Shown piece by piece: positions 28,475-36,280 of a DNA stretch of 42,579 nucleotides. Location of the stretch: positions 1 through 42,579 of the forward strand of contig JAWCKG010000016.1 in NCBI GenBank assembly GCA_038852285.1. The letters run 5' to 3'. Each line of letters begins with the position of its first letter. Positions within the stretch are counted from its first letter, which is position 1. The DNA comes from Candidatus Bathyarchaeia archaeon. Lineage in GTDB: Archaea; Thermoproteota; Bathyarchaeia; 40CM-2-53-6; DTGE01. The notes under the pieces are model-generated. The model did no database searches and was not told the origin of the DNA. It worked only from the letters and a program-made list of their open reading frames with translations. A program made the translations under genes and the position numbers.

Positions 28475-29824
28475 TTAACTGGGTTCGGTGTGAACCTCCA
28501 CTTCAGCGGATGGAACCGCCTTCTGAACGGCTTCCTTAACCCTCTCCGCCAACCGATGGCTTTCATAGACGGATAGGCCTCCATCCAACTTGCATTTAAC
28601 CAGAAACACCGACTTCCCCTCGACGTTGAAGACGGATAAAACTTTCATCGAGCGAATCCAACGGAACTTACGCTGCTTCATCACCTCTCTCAGGGCGCGC
28701 TCCGCCTCCGCCTCCCCAGTTAACCCCCCAGTTCGAACCCCACGCTCATGAGGTTCGATGTGAATTAAGGTCTCGGTTAAAGAGGGAATCTCCTCCCTGA
28801 GTCGATTTTCCACCGAGTCCGCTATCTTATGGGCCTCTAACAAACTTATCTTAGGATTCACGAGGACGTGAACGGACAACGCGGACCCAGAGTCAACATT
28901 CGTAACCGTTATCTTATGGGCATCCTCCACACCTTCAACGCTGAGACAAACGTTTCGAGCAAGCTCCTTTAAGTCCACATCCTCAGATGAGGGCTCCACG
29001 TGGATGACGGCACTGACGTCTTTAAATCGCCTTCTCAACCTTTCCTCCAGCTGAGAGGCGATGAGGTGAGCTTGATCAACGGTCTGCCCACCCTTCACCT
29101 CGATGGAGGCGTCCATAAAGGTTTCATCCCCTACCCTCCTCACCCTAAGTTCACGAAGCCTACTCACACCATTCGACCCGAGAATAACAGACTTCACAGC
29201 CTCCACGTAAGCGGGGGAAACCCTGTCGCTTAGATCCCTGAAAGCGTCTCTAATCACCCTCAGACTCAGATAAGTTAACATGCCTCCCAGCAAGATGGAG
29301 GCCGCTGGATCCCCATAATACACTTTAAAGTGAGCTAAAAGTAACCCGACTAAAGCGATAAGCGTGGACGCAAAGTCGGATAAGGCGTGTAACCTATCCG
29401 CTCGAACCGCTAAACTCTCAGAGATGCGGCTCAACGCCTTAATCCTCATAACGTCGATAAACAAAGTGTACAAAGCCGCTCCCACCCCTATCAACCCCGG
29501 TTTAACTTCAACTGGACTAAAAAGCCTACCCGTAGCCCTGTAAACCAACAACGCGGAAAAAGACGTCAAAGCTAATCCGCCGAAAAGACCGCCCAAGGAC
29601 TCCACCTTCCCATGTCCATACATGTGGTCTCTGTCAGGAGGCCTAGTGGACCATGTGACCGCAGCCAGTAACATGGCCGTAACCAACACGTCTAGGGAGG
29701 CGTGAGCCGCGTCAGCTATAAGGGCCAGGCTCCTGGTGAGTAGGCCAGCTACCCCTTCAACAAATACCGCTGTCGAGATCAACGCCAATGATAACCGTAA
29801 CGCCCCGACGCGGCTGTGAAACAA
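28475..29824 (-). CDS. Cation diffusion facilitator with three C-terminal domains
   Basis: 449 residues. Six transmembrane helices lie in about 1-200. The metal site is DAAHASLD (TM2, D-x-x-H-x-x-x-D) and HALSDFAS (TM5 HD pair). After this come three successive cytoplasmic dimerisation-type domains at about 215-285, 290-365 and 380-449. Each shows a beta-alpha-beta pattern with conserved IHVEP or IHIEP or VHTEP ends. The usual CDF has one such domain. It probably exports Zn2+, Fe2+, Mn2+ or Co2+ in exchange for protons. TTG 29824 is the likely start. Confidence 0.88.
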   Translation of the reverse strand: MFHSRVGALRLSLALISTAVFVEGVAGLLTRSLALIADAAHASLDVLVTAMLLAAVTWSTRPPDRDHMYGHGKVESLGGLFGGLALTSFSALLVYRATGRLFSPVEVKPGLIGVGAALYTLFIDVMRIKALSRISESLAVRADRLHALSDFASTLIALVGLLLAHFKVYYGDPAASILLGGMLTYLSLRVIRDAFRDLSDRVSPAYVEAVKSVILGSNGVSRLRELRVRRVGDETFMDASIEVKGGQTVDQAHLIASQLEERLRRRFKDVSAVIHVEPSSEDVDLKELARNVCLSVEGVEDAHKITVTNVDSGSALSVHVLVNPKISLLEAHKIADSVENRLREEIPSLTETLIHIEPHERGVRTGGLTGEAEAERALREVMKQRKFRWIRSMKVLSVFNVEGKSVFLVKCKLDGGLSVYESHRLAERVKEAVQKAVPSAEVEVHTEPS

Positions 29825-29970
29825 TCTTACACCCCTCTTCCCCTTTAACCCTACCCTGGAGAACGGTTTAAGGTTACCGCTGAGACATGATATGGGAACA
29901 ACAGTTCACCGACGTCAAAGATGGGATAACAATATATTGGTGGAAATAGAAGATTATTTGCGGGAGCGTT

Positions 29971-30249
29971 ATGACTTTAGGCTTCATCATACTGTATAGA
30001 TTGAAGGAGTTAACCTCGGATCAGGCGAATATGGCGAGGCAGAGGTGGAGTAAATTTAAGTCCGAGATGTGGCCGAGCGACGTTAAACTGGTGGGCGAGT
30101 ATGGGCACGCCTACGGAAGCGATTACAATGGCTTCTTAATAGTGGAGGCCCCTACGTTCGAAAAATTTCGGGAATTTCACTTGAAGTTCAGGGATTACAC
30201 GAGATGGTACGTTCAATCCACTAGAACCATCACCGGAGTCAAGGAATAA
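29971..30249 (+). CDS. Small DUF3303-like protein
   Basis: 92 residues: GFIILYRLKEL, WSKFKSEMWPSDVKLVGEYGH, FLIVEAPTFEKFREF. The alternation of strands and helices suggests a ferredoxin-like/dimeric alpha-beta barrel fold typical of DUF3303-type proteins. No catalytic residue is evident. ATG 29971 follows GGGAGCG. It stands between two minus-strand genes on its own promoter region. The function is unknown. Confidence 0.65.
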   Translation: MTLGFIILYRLKELTSDQANMARQRWSKFKSEMWPSDVKLVGEYGHAYGSDYNGFLIVEAPTFEKFREFHLKFRDYTRWYVQSTRTITGVKE

Positions 30250-30406
30250 GGGTAAGCGCTCTTCCTTCCCCCATTTTATTTAAATGGAACCCGAGAAGCA
30301 GGAGCCTACACTGTTCCAAATTTAAGCCTAAACAGCCAAGGATCTAAGGCGAAAACTAATGACGAAAAGGATTTGATCCTTCTGTGGCGAATTTACGGTT
30401 AAGCAT

Positions 30407-32299
30407 TTACTGGGTCTTGAACCCCAGCTTGCTTAAGAGCTCTTTTGTTTTAGGATATTTTTCCAAGCTCTTATATGGGAGATACATGCTTTTCACGTAT
30501 TCTTCTAGGAACATAGGGTGAGTCGCCAACTCGATGAACGTAGCTTTAGCCGATATTCGCTCCGCCTCAAGTCTCTCGTCGATGTTCAGCAAGGCGAGTT
30601 TGGCTCCGCTTCCAGCCGCGTTTCCTATGGGCACGATCCTCTCCAAATCCACTTCTGGTAACATGCCAATCGTCCTAGCGTTTTCAGGGTCGATGTACGA
30701 GCCGAAGGCGCCTGCTAAAAAGATCTTGTCAACATCCTCCTCTCGCAACTTTAAGTGGTTTAGCAGTATGGTTGTGGCGGCGTGGATGGCGGCTTTCGCC
30801 TTAACGATTTCATTGATGTCCCCTTGCGTGATGACTATGTCCTTGCCGATTCCCGTTTTCTCCGCTAGAGCGACCACTAATTCATATCCTTCATCCCCCT
30901 TTCGAACGTGGTTCGACTCTAACGCGTTAAACCCTGATCTATGGTTCAATATTCCCGCTTTCATCATCTCAGCGATCGCGTCGACGTATCCGGAGCCGCA
31001 GATCCCTACCGGTGGTTGATCTCCGATGGTTCGATACATAACTTCTAAGGTTTCTGGGTCAATGGAGATTCGTTCGATGGCGCCGGCGGCGGCTGTCATC
31101 CCCCATTTTGTAGCCCAACCCTCAAACGCCGGCCCGGATGGGGCGCTGGTGACCGTTAAACCCAACTCTCTTTGGCCGCAGTCTATCTCAGTATTCGTCC
31201 CTATGTCTAACGATAAGGTAGGGTTCTCAGCGTCCGCTATCCTAGTGACGAGGCATACGGCCACGTTGTCAGCTCCTACGAAGCTCTTGACTGTTGGAAG
31301 CGCGTGAAGGTAGCCGCTTCGATTTATCCGTAACCCAACATTCTCCGAGGGAACTGTGAACGATCGCCGTAGGACCTGGGTGTAAGGGCTTTGCGACAAA
31401 TACCTTGTTTCCAAGTTTAAGAGGAAGTGATGCATGACCGTGTTGCCGACAACAACCGCTTCATAGACTTTCGCCTCACCTATCCCCACGCTTTCACACG
31501 CCTCATGGACCAGCTTGTTTAAAGCCTCAACCACCACTTCATGGAGCTTTTGAAGGTTTTCAGGCGCTCTGTTGGCGTACGTCATCCTAGTCATAATGTC
31601 TTCTCCAAACGCTCTTTGAGGATTCTCCATGGAGGCTGTGGCCAGCTCCTCGCCGTCGATGAGGCTTAAAAGGTAGAGGGCAATCTTCGTTGTTCCCACG
31701 TCCACCGCCACTCCGAACCCCTCCTTAGAGGTGTCCCCCGCTTCGATGTCGACTACCTCTTTACCCCATACCACAGCGGTTAACCTCCAGTCGCCTTCAC
31801 GAAGAGTCGCCGGAAGCTTTCTGAGGGCGTTTAACCCGATGGAAACCTCACTTAAACCATACTCGCTCCTTAACGTTTCTAGAAGCCTCTCTTCGTCGGA
31901 TCTCTGATCTTCAAGACACGCGAAAGGAACGTGAACGTAATATTTTCTAACCATCGGCTTCAACGGAGCCTCCACTATTACCCCTTCTGTTTGAAGCCTC
32001 ATCCTCCCCCTCCTGCTGGAGGGGAGTATGTAAACCTCCATGTCGCTTCGCGGTTTAACCATGCACGCTAAACGGTAGCCTCTCTCAATTTCATCGTTGC
32101 TAAGAATCCTCCGTTCTCTAGGCGTAGGGGGAGGTACCCCGCCATCGCTTACAATTATCTTTACCTTACATTTTCCGCATACTCCTCTACCGCCGCAAAT
32201 GGACTCAACGGCCACGCCTCCCTTCAAGGCGGCGTCGAGGAGGCTTCCCCTTTCGATGAAAACGGTTACCTCAGAGGGCTTAAACGTTATTTTCCACAT
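30407..32299 (-). CDS. RACo-type corrinoid protein activator (2Fe-2S and ASKHA domains)
   Basis: 630 residues. The N-terminal [2Fe-2S] ferredoxin domain has Cys35, Cys41, Cys44 and Cys79 in CGGRGVCGKC and RLACM. The linker is followed by an ASKHA ATPase (DUF4445) with FGVAVDVGTTKIALYLL, LSLDIGTNTEI, GICGSGYVDA and FLAGAFGSYI. Such proteins use ATP to reduce accidentally oxidised Co(II) corrinoid back to Co(I), restarting methyl transfer. The corrinoid protein gene lies upstream on the same strand (34409-35098). ATG 32299 overlaps by one base the stop of the upstream 91-aa ORF. Confidence 0.92.
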   Translation of the reverse strand: MWKITFKPSEVTVFIERGSLLDAALKGGVAVESICGGRGVCGKCKVKIIVSDGGVPPPTPRERRILSNDEIERGYRLACMVKPRSDMEVYILPSSRRGRMRLQTEGVIVEAPLKPMVRKYYVHVPFACLEDQRSDEERLLETLRSEYGLSEVSIGLNALRKLPATLREGDWRLTAVVWGKEVVDIEAGDTSKEGFGVAVDVGTTKIALYLLSLIDGEELATASMENPQRAFGEDIMTRMTYANRAPENLQKLHEVVVEALNKLVHEACESVGIGEAKVYEAVVVGNTVMHHFLLNLETRYLSQSPYTQVLRRSFTVPSENVGLRINRSGYLHALPTVKSFVGADNVAVCLVTRIADAENPTLSLDIGTNTEIDCGQRELGLTVTSAPSGPAFEGWATKWGMTAAAGAIERISIDPETLEVMYRTIGDQPPVGICGSGYVDAIAEMMKAGILNHRSGFNALESNHVRKGDEGYELVVALAEKTGIGKDIVITQGDINEIVKAKAAIHAATTILLNHLKLREEDVDKIFLAGAFGSYIDPENARTIGMLPEVDLERIVPIGNAAGSGAKLALLNIDERLEAERISAKATFIELATHPMFLEEYVKSMYLPYKSLEKYPKTKELLSKLGFKTQ

Positions 32300-32574
32300 T
32301 ACTTAACCATCCAACGGTTATTCAAGATCTCGTAAGATTGAGTGTAAAATACGTCTCTAGGAACCCTTAAGGCTTCTTCAGGGGTTTCGAAGATCGGTAT
32401 TCTTCCTCTATGAAACTGTAACATAAATTCATAGGTGATTATTGGATGGGTTGCCACCCTAAGCTCCCCGCCTTCGCCCTCTAAACATTCGTTTGCCCTA
32501 TGGGTTATTTCACCCGTCGCCTTCGCCGTTAGAGCGCAGATATCAACGATCACTGTTCTAGGCGTTTTTCCCAA
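32299..32574 (-). pseudogene. Truncated PIN-domain (VapC-like) toxin gene
   Basis: A 91-residue frame from TTG 32574. It has TVIVDICALTA (first PIN Asp), a short helix region and ATHPIITYEFMLQFHRGRIP, in which Tyr-Glu matches the conserved PIN Glu. The C-terminal half with the remaining acidic residues is absent; the frame ends DVFYTQSYEILNN. VapC toxins are normally about 130 residues. It follows an AbrB-like antitoxin gene, the usual partner. The stop overlaps the RACo start by one base (TAATG). It is probably an inactive remnant. Confidence 0.5.
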
Positions 32575-32621
32575 AGCCTTCTCATCCTCATCTGACTTCC
32601 TCTCAACGTTTTCAGCTGTAG

Positions 32622-32788
32622 TTAAGCCCTTTGCACAGCCATGGAACTTCTCCCAACCTGCTCCTTCACCAGATTAATGGCCCAATCTTTCAGGGAAATC
32701 TTTAACACATCTCCATTCGCGATGCACCTTCATCCCTAACCTCTTTAGGGATAACTATCGTTTCCCGGGAACCCACCTTGACTTTCAA
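32622..32788 (-). pseudogene. Frameshifted AbrB/VapB-type antitoxin
   Basis: From TTG 32788 the frame reads KVKVGSRETIVIPKEVRDEG, the swapped-hairpin AbrB signature (normally VGxxGQIxIPKExR). A one-base shift near 32727 is then needed to reach ANGDVLKISLKDWAINLV and QRA before the stop at 32622. The length of 167 bases is not a multiple of three. TATA-like AAAATATAAAT lies near 32822-32836, so it may still be transcribed. Confidence 0.65.
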
Positions 32789-33203
32789 GTTTTCAACATA
32801 TCAAACAGGATGATAAAATTAGATTTATATTTTTATCCGATAAAATTTCCTTCAATCCTTCAAAACCCCCTGATCAGAGGCTGGCTAAGCAACAGCCACC
32901 TGAATTTTAACATATTAGACAGGCCTCTAAAACTTGTTGAAGACGCTCAGCTTGGATGACACGCGCGTCTCCCGACCACCACTGCGCGGTAAACTCTCGC
33001 GTCCATTAACCTATTCCCCCCCACATTCTTCGCATTAACGCTGCTCGCCAGCCTACTGCCCACTAAAAGTTAAGACAGGCCCTAAACCTCTTAAAGGGGC
33101 TCTATCCATCATTTTCTCAGGCTATTTAGACCATATTTTGATCCGAAGCCTTTCAGCCAGCCCTATCTTTTTAACAGGATGAGGCCTTAAAGCAGAGGAT
33201 GGT
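32789..33203. other. Gene-free stretch between methyltransferase and AbrB remnant
   Basis: The right part holds nothing I recognise. The left part (about 32815-32840) has an AT-rich stretch that reads AAAAATATAAAT on the minus strand, a plausible promoter for the AbrB/PIN/RACo unit. This means RACo need not be co-transcribed with the corrinoid genes. Confidence 0.45.
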
Positions 33204-34412
33204 TCACAGGGATATGGGATATTTTCCGTAGGTTCTAGCGGCTTCCACCATCGCCCTCACGTTTTCAACAGGGGTATACCCTCCCACCTCGCAGGGCGTC
33301 ATGACCACGGCGGTGGTGTAGGGCGTTGTATGCTTGATAAACGTTTTAACCATATCCCTCACCTCGCCGGGCGTTCCATGCATTAACAGCTGCGTGGTTG
33401 GGGAGCTCATGGCGCACCTCCTACCCTTACACAGCTTGGCGACCCATTCATACCATTCAGGCCACGACATCTTGTATTGGCTCATGGGGGTGTCGAATTG
33501 AATTGCCTTTACGCCAGGGGCCTTGGTGGCTAAGAACTCCAGGGTTTCCTTCAGGTTGCGTCCACATACGTGCCAGAATAGGTTTTTAAAAATCCGCCTC
33601 GCCTTTTCAAGGTAAATCTCCTCGTACTCCCCGAATTCCTGCCACTGCTTCGGCCCCCAGGTCCTCCCCCCACCCCACGCGCAGAAGAATTCGCACCCAC
33701 GCTTCGCCGCGAATTCTCTATAACCGTCTAAGCTGGCCAGCCTTTCCTGCAAAACAAGGTCAAAGTAGTCGTGGAGTTTCTGTTTCGGCTCTGTGATGAG
33801 CCATTTCACGAGCCTCTGCACCTCCACCACGGTTTCAGCGTGGTTGGAAACGGTGGCTGACCCCGTTATCACAGGGATAGAATTGTTCATTTTGTTTTGA
33901 AACTCCAGCAGTTGCTGGCAATGCGGTATGAAATAGTCTCCCGCATGTCCATAGCCATATTTTTCCCAGACCTTTTCTTGAAAAAGCTTGATCGCGTCGT
34001 CTAAGGTTGTGGCTGCTGGTTTAAATACTACGTAGTCCCTTGGCCCTCTAATCACGTAGTGGTCCTTTCTCTTTTCAGGTGGAATAAGTGGGTCAAGTTC
34101 CTCTGAAAGGTCAACGTATTGCCAAATCGCGTCCCACCTGAACTCGGCCCAAGTCTTGATCAAGGCGTGGGTTCTCTTAGCCACCGCATCTGGGCCTTCA
34201 AAGATCTCCCACGCGGTGTATCCCTGGTAATAGCATGGCCAGTAATCAGCCTCTGGGGCTAATGGAACCATGTCAGGCTCCTCTAAGTTGAAGGCTTTCT
34301 CCATCCTCTCCCAATGTGTCATCTCGCCGATGTTCTCTACGCCTCTAAGTATGCGGGCCCATTCATCGACTGAGAGTGGTTTCCCGCTTACCGAGGCCGC
34401 CTTTTCGCTCAT
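33204..34412 (-). CDS. Uroporphyrinogen-decarboxylase-fold methyltransferase (corrinoid partner)
   Basis: 402 residues from ATG 34412 (MSEKAAS), which overlaps the upstream corrinoid gene's stop in ATGA; a longer open frame reaches 34484 but would sit deep in that gene. FWHVCGRN near residue 270 is the HxC zinc-ligand motif that activates a methyl acceptor or substrate. GEMTHWERMEKAF is the family N-terminus and MTPCEVGGYTPVENVRAM the C-terminal conserved block. Overlap with the corrinoid protein strongly suggests they act as a methyltransferase/corrinoid pair. The direction (substrate to Co(I), or methyl-Co to acceptor) and the substrate are unknown. Confidence 0.85.
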   Translation of the reverse strand: MSEKAASVSGKPLSVDEWARILRGVENIGEMTHWERMEKAFNLEEPDMVPLAPEADYWPCYYQGYTAWEIFEGPDAVAKRTHALIKTWAEFRWDAIWQYVDLSEELDPLIPPEKRKDHYVIRGPRDYVVFKPAATTLDDAIKLFQEKVWEKYGYGHAGDYFIPHCQQLLEFQNKMNNSIPVITGSATVSNHAETVVEVQRLVKWLITEPKQKLHDYFDLVLQERLASLDGYREFAAKRGCEFFCAWGGGRTWGPKQWQEFGEYEEIYLEKARRIFKNLFWHVCGRNLKETLEFLATKAPGVKAIQFDTPMSQYKMSWPEWYEWVAKLCKGRRCAMSSPTTQLLMHGTPGEVRDMVKTFIKHTTPYTTAVVMTPCEVGGYTPVENVRAMVEAARTYGKYPISL

Positions 34413-35098
34413 AGGGTTTTCAACCCGAGTTTTTCCTTCATGAGTTTTTTCATCTCCTCGGCAGCCACCCAAGCGTCGTCCCAAGCCCCATCGGCTCCGA
34501 ACTCAACTGCCTTCCTATAGTTTACCGCCGGGCCTCCGCAAACCACGATGACCTTATCCCGCAGCCCAGCGTTTTTTAACGCCTCAACCACCTTCGGAGT
34601 GTTATAAAATGTTTCACTCATATAGGTTCCAATTCCCACGATGCTCGCGTTATGCTCTTTTACTGCTTCAACGTATTTTCTGGATGGAACCTCAACTCCT
34701 AAGTCGATTACTTTTAACCCGATTTCAGCCGCGAAAACCGCTTTAGCGACATCTTTTCCCACGGTGTGGACGTCTCCATATATGGTGCCGATGACCATAA
34801 CTCCGGTGAACGGTTGCTCGCCCTTCCTCGCCTCCAACGATGGTCCAAGGGCCTCCATGCCAGCGTAGAACGCGTCCGCCGCGACTAAGACCTCTGGCAT
34901 AAAAACCTCCATTTTATTCCATTTTTCACCGATTATCCGCATACCCTCGGCTAACGCTCGAATCGCCTCAGCTGGATCCAAATTAGCTTCTAACGCCTCC
35001 TCCGCGGCGTTCCTAGCGGCTTCAGCGTTCAGGGAAACGACCGCGTCAGTCAACTTGGATAGGATGAGCTCTTTTCCCGGGTTTAATCTAACCCCCAT
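34409..35098 (-). CDS. B12-binding corrinoid protein (MtaC/MtbC/MttC-like)
   Basis: 229 residues. The N-terminal four-helix cap (B12-binding_2, about 10-90) has the usual EALGPSL end. The Rossmann B12 domain has DVHTVG at 109-114, where His111 is the lower cobalt ligand (DxHxxG). IGIGTYMSETF and VVCGGPAVN are the later conserved loops. This small corrinoid protein carries the methyl group between two methyltransferases. It overlaps the downstream methyltransferase by four bases and follows a 110-aa protein four bases upstream. Fits of this arrangement are known for methylotrophic and O-demethylase systems. Confidence 0.95.
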   Translation of the reverse strand: MGVRLNPGKELILSKLTDAVVSLNAEAARNAAEEALEANLDPAEAIRALAEGMRIIGEKWNKMEVFMPEVLVAADAFYAGMEALGPSLEARKGEQPFTGVMVIGTIYGDVHTVGKDVAKAVFAAEIGLKVIDLGVEVPSRKYVEAVKEHNASIVGIGTYMSETFYNTPKVVEALKNAGLRDKVIVVCGGPAVNYRKAVEFGADGAWDDAWVAAEEMKKLMKEKLGLKTL

Positions 35099-35102
35099 AA
35101 AA

Positions 35103-35435
35103 TCACTCTCCCAACCATTTTAGAAAGTCTTTCCAAGACCTAAACTCTTTTTTTCCACCGGCGTAAATAACCTCAACCTTACCAACCTTTCGCATCTGAT
35201 CCTCATCGTTTAAAACTTCCTCTGCATCTCTGAACTCTTTAAACTCTGAGGCCTCCCAGAACTTATAGTACTCAGTAATGTCGTCCTTTCCTCTAGCCTT
35301 GGCTTCACCGTTCGATATCCATAAAGCGTCAAGTTCGAAGTCAACTTTCAATTTGGGAGATTCGCTTGTTTTCAGTTCTTTGCGAAGCTTTCTTTCAAGT
35401 TTTTCGGTCAACTCTTTTAAAGTTAAATGGCCCAT
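35103..35435 (-). CDS. 110-residue protein of unknown function heading the corrinoid operon
   Basis: The sequence begins MGHLTLKELTEKLERKLRKELKT, a strongly charged helix. It then has VDFELDALWISNGEAKARGKDD, a second helical acidic part (KFWEASEFKEFRDAEEVL), and ends KVEVIYAGGKKEFRSWKDFL. No Cys and no membrane segment. I do not recognise a family. Its stop is four bases before the corrinoid protein start, so it is almost certainly translated with it. It could be an accessory, chaperone or regulatory subunit. Confidence 0.75.
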   Translation of the reverse strand: MGHLTLKELTEKLERKLRKELKTSESPKLKVDFELDALWISNGEAKARGKDDITEYYKFWEASEFKEFRDAEEVLNDEDQMRKVGKVEVIYAGGKKEFRSWKDFLKWLGE

Positions 35436-35653
35436 AACAGCACCTCCCTAACCAAGTCTCCGCTCCAAGCGAGTTTACAATTTGTGTGCGTTAATGAGGA
35501 TCTGTAATTTTTGTTGCTTTGAGACTATTTAAATCTCTCGATTTGCTTTTCTTCCTCATAGATTGGAAGGCTGTTGATTATAGGCCGTCAGGTATGAAGA
35601 GCTTCTTTTAATCCTAGCCTCTACTGAAGGCTATGGTGACGAGCTTCTATGAA

Positions 35654-36203
35654 TGAAAGCGGTTGGTCATCCATTTAGGCTTATGGATAAGCGTGTTGAG
35701 TTCTTGACTAATGTCCGCTACCTATTCTCCACGCCTTATAGAGAGCCTGAGGCTTCACAAGAGCCTTAGCAGGCTTATACCAGGCTTCTATCAGCCAACT
35801 ACCCTTGAGTTAGGAGATTATCTCGAGGCTTAACTTATCCCTTTACAAGCCTTTAAGGGAATCTAAGCTTCTAGGGAGGCTGAAGGGCGTGAAGGGGCTG
35901 TGAAGGTAAATGGCGACGGCGCGTATGACAGCTCTGAGGTCTAAGACTGGAGGCGTGGAGGCTGCCGTCAAGCCTGGTGGAACAGTCGGCTGGACACGCC
36001 TCAGAAGCCGGGAGCGGCAGTCTAGATGTGTAGGGGTTTAGGCCGTAAGGGTTAGGTGGGCTTAAATGTTATGGGAGGCGATGGGGCTTGAAGGTGGTAT
36101 ACACAACCTTTAAGCGAGCATTCGGAACTCGCGATGGCGAAAACCCTAGAGAACATGGGTAAAGCTAGCAGCGAATGCTCTTGTACGCAACATACTCTTG
36201 AAC
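35654..36203 (+). pseudogene. Decayed DDE transposase (IS5-like) remnant
   Basis: Successive frames give NVRYLFSTPYREPEASQ, then SLSRLIPGFYQPTTLELGD, then GRLKGVKG, then KVNGDGAYDSSEV, the second catalytic Asp region of IS5-type transposases. Near the end comes KRAFG then MAKTLENMGK, a typical C-terminal segment. Several frame changes and stops separate the pieces and the central part with the first Asp is deleted. No inverted repeats were recognised. The rest of the 845-base gap 35436-36280 has no other gene. Confidence 0.6.
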
Positions 36204-36280
36204 CTGTAAACTCGGATGGGGGGAGCAAGCCGAAGAAGAGATAAGGAGCATAAGAGAGATAAATTAGTCCACATAGTTAT

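Noticed and set aside
34413-34484. Longer N-terminus for the methyltransferase at 33.2-34.4 kb
   Set aside because: It would lie inside the corrinoid gene and reads low-complexity MGRRLGGCRGDEK; the ATGA overlap start at 34412 is the normal operon arrangement.
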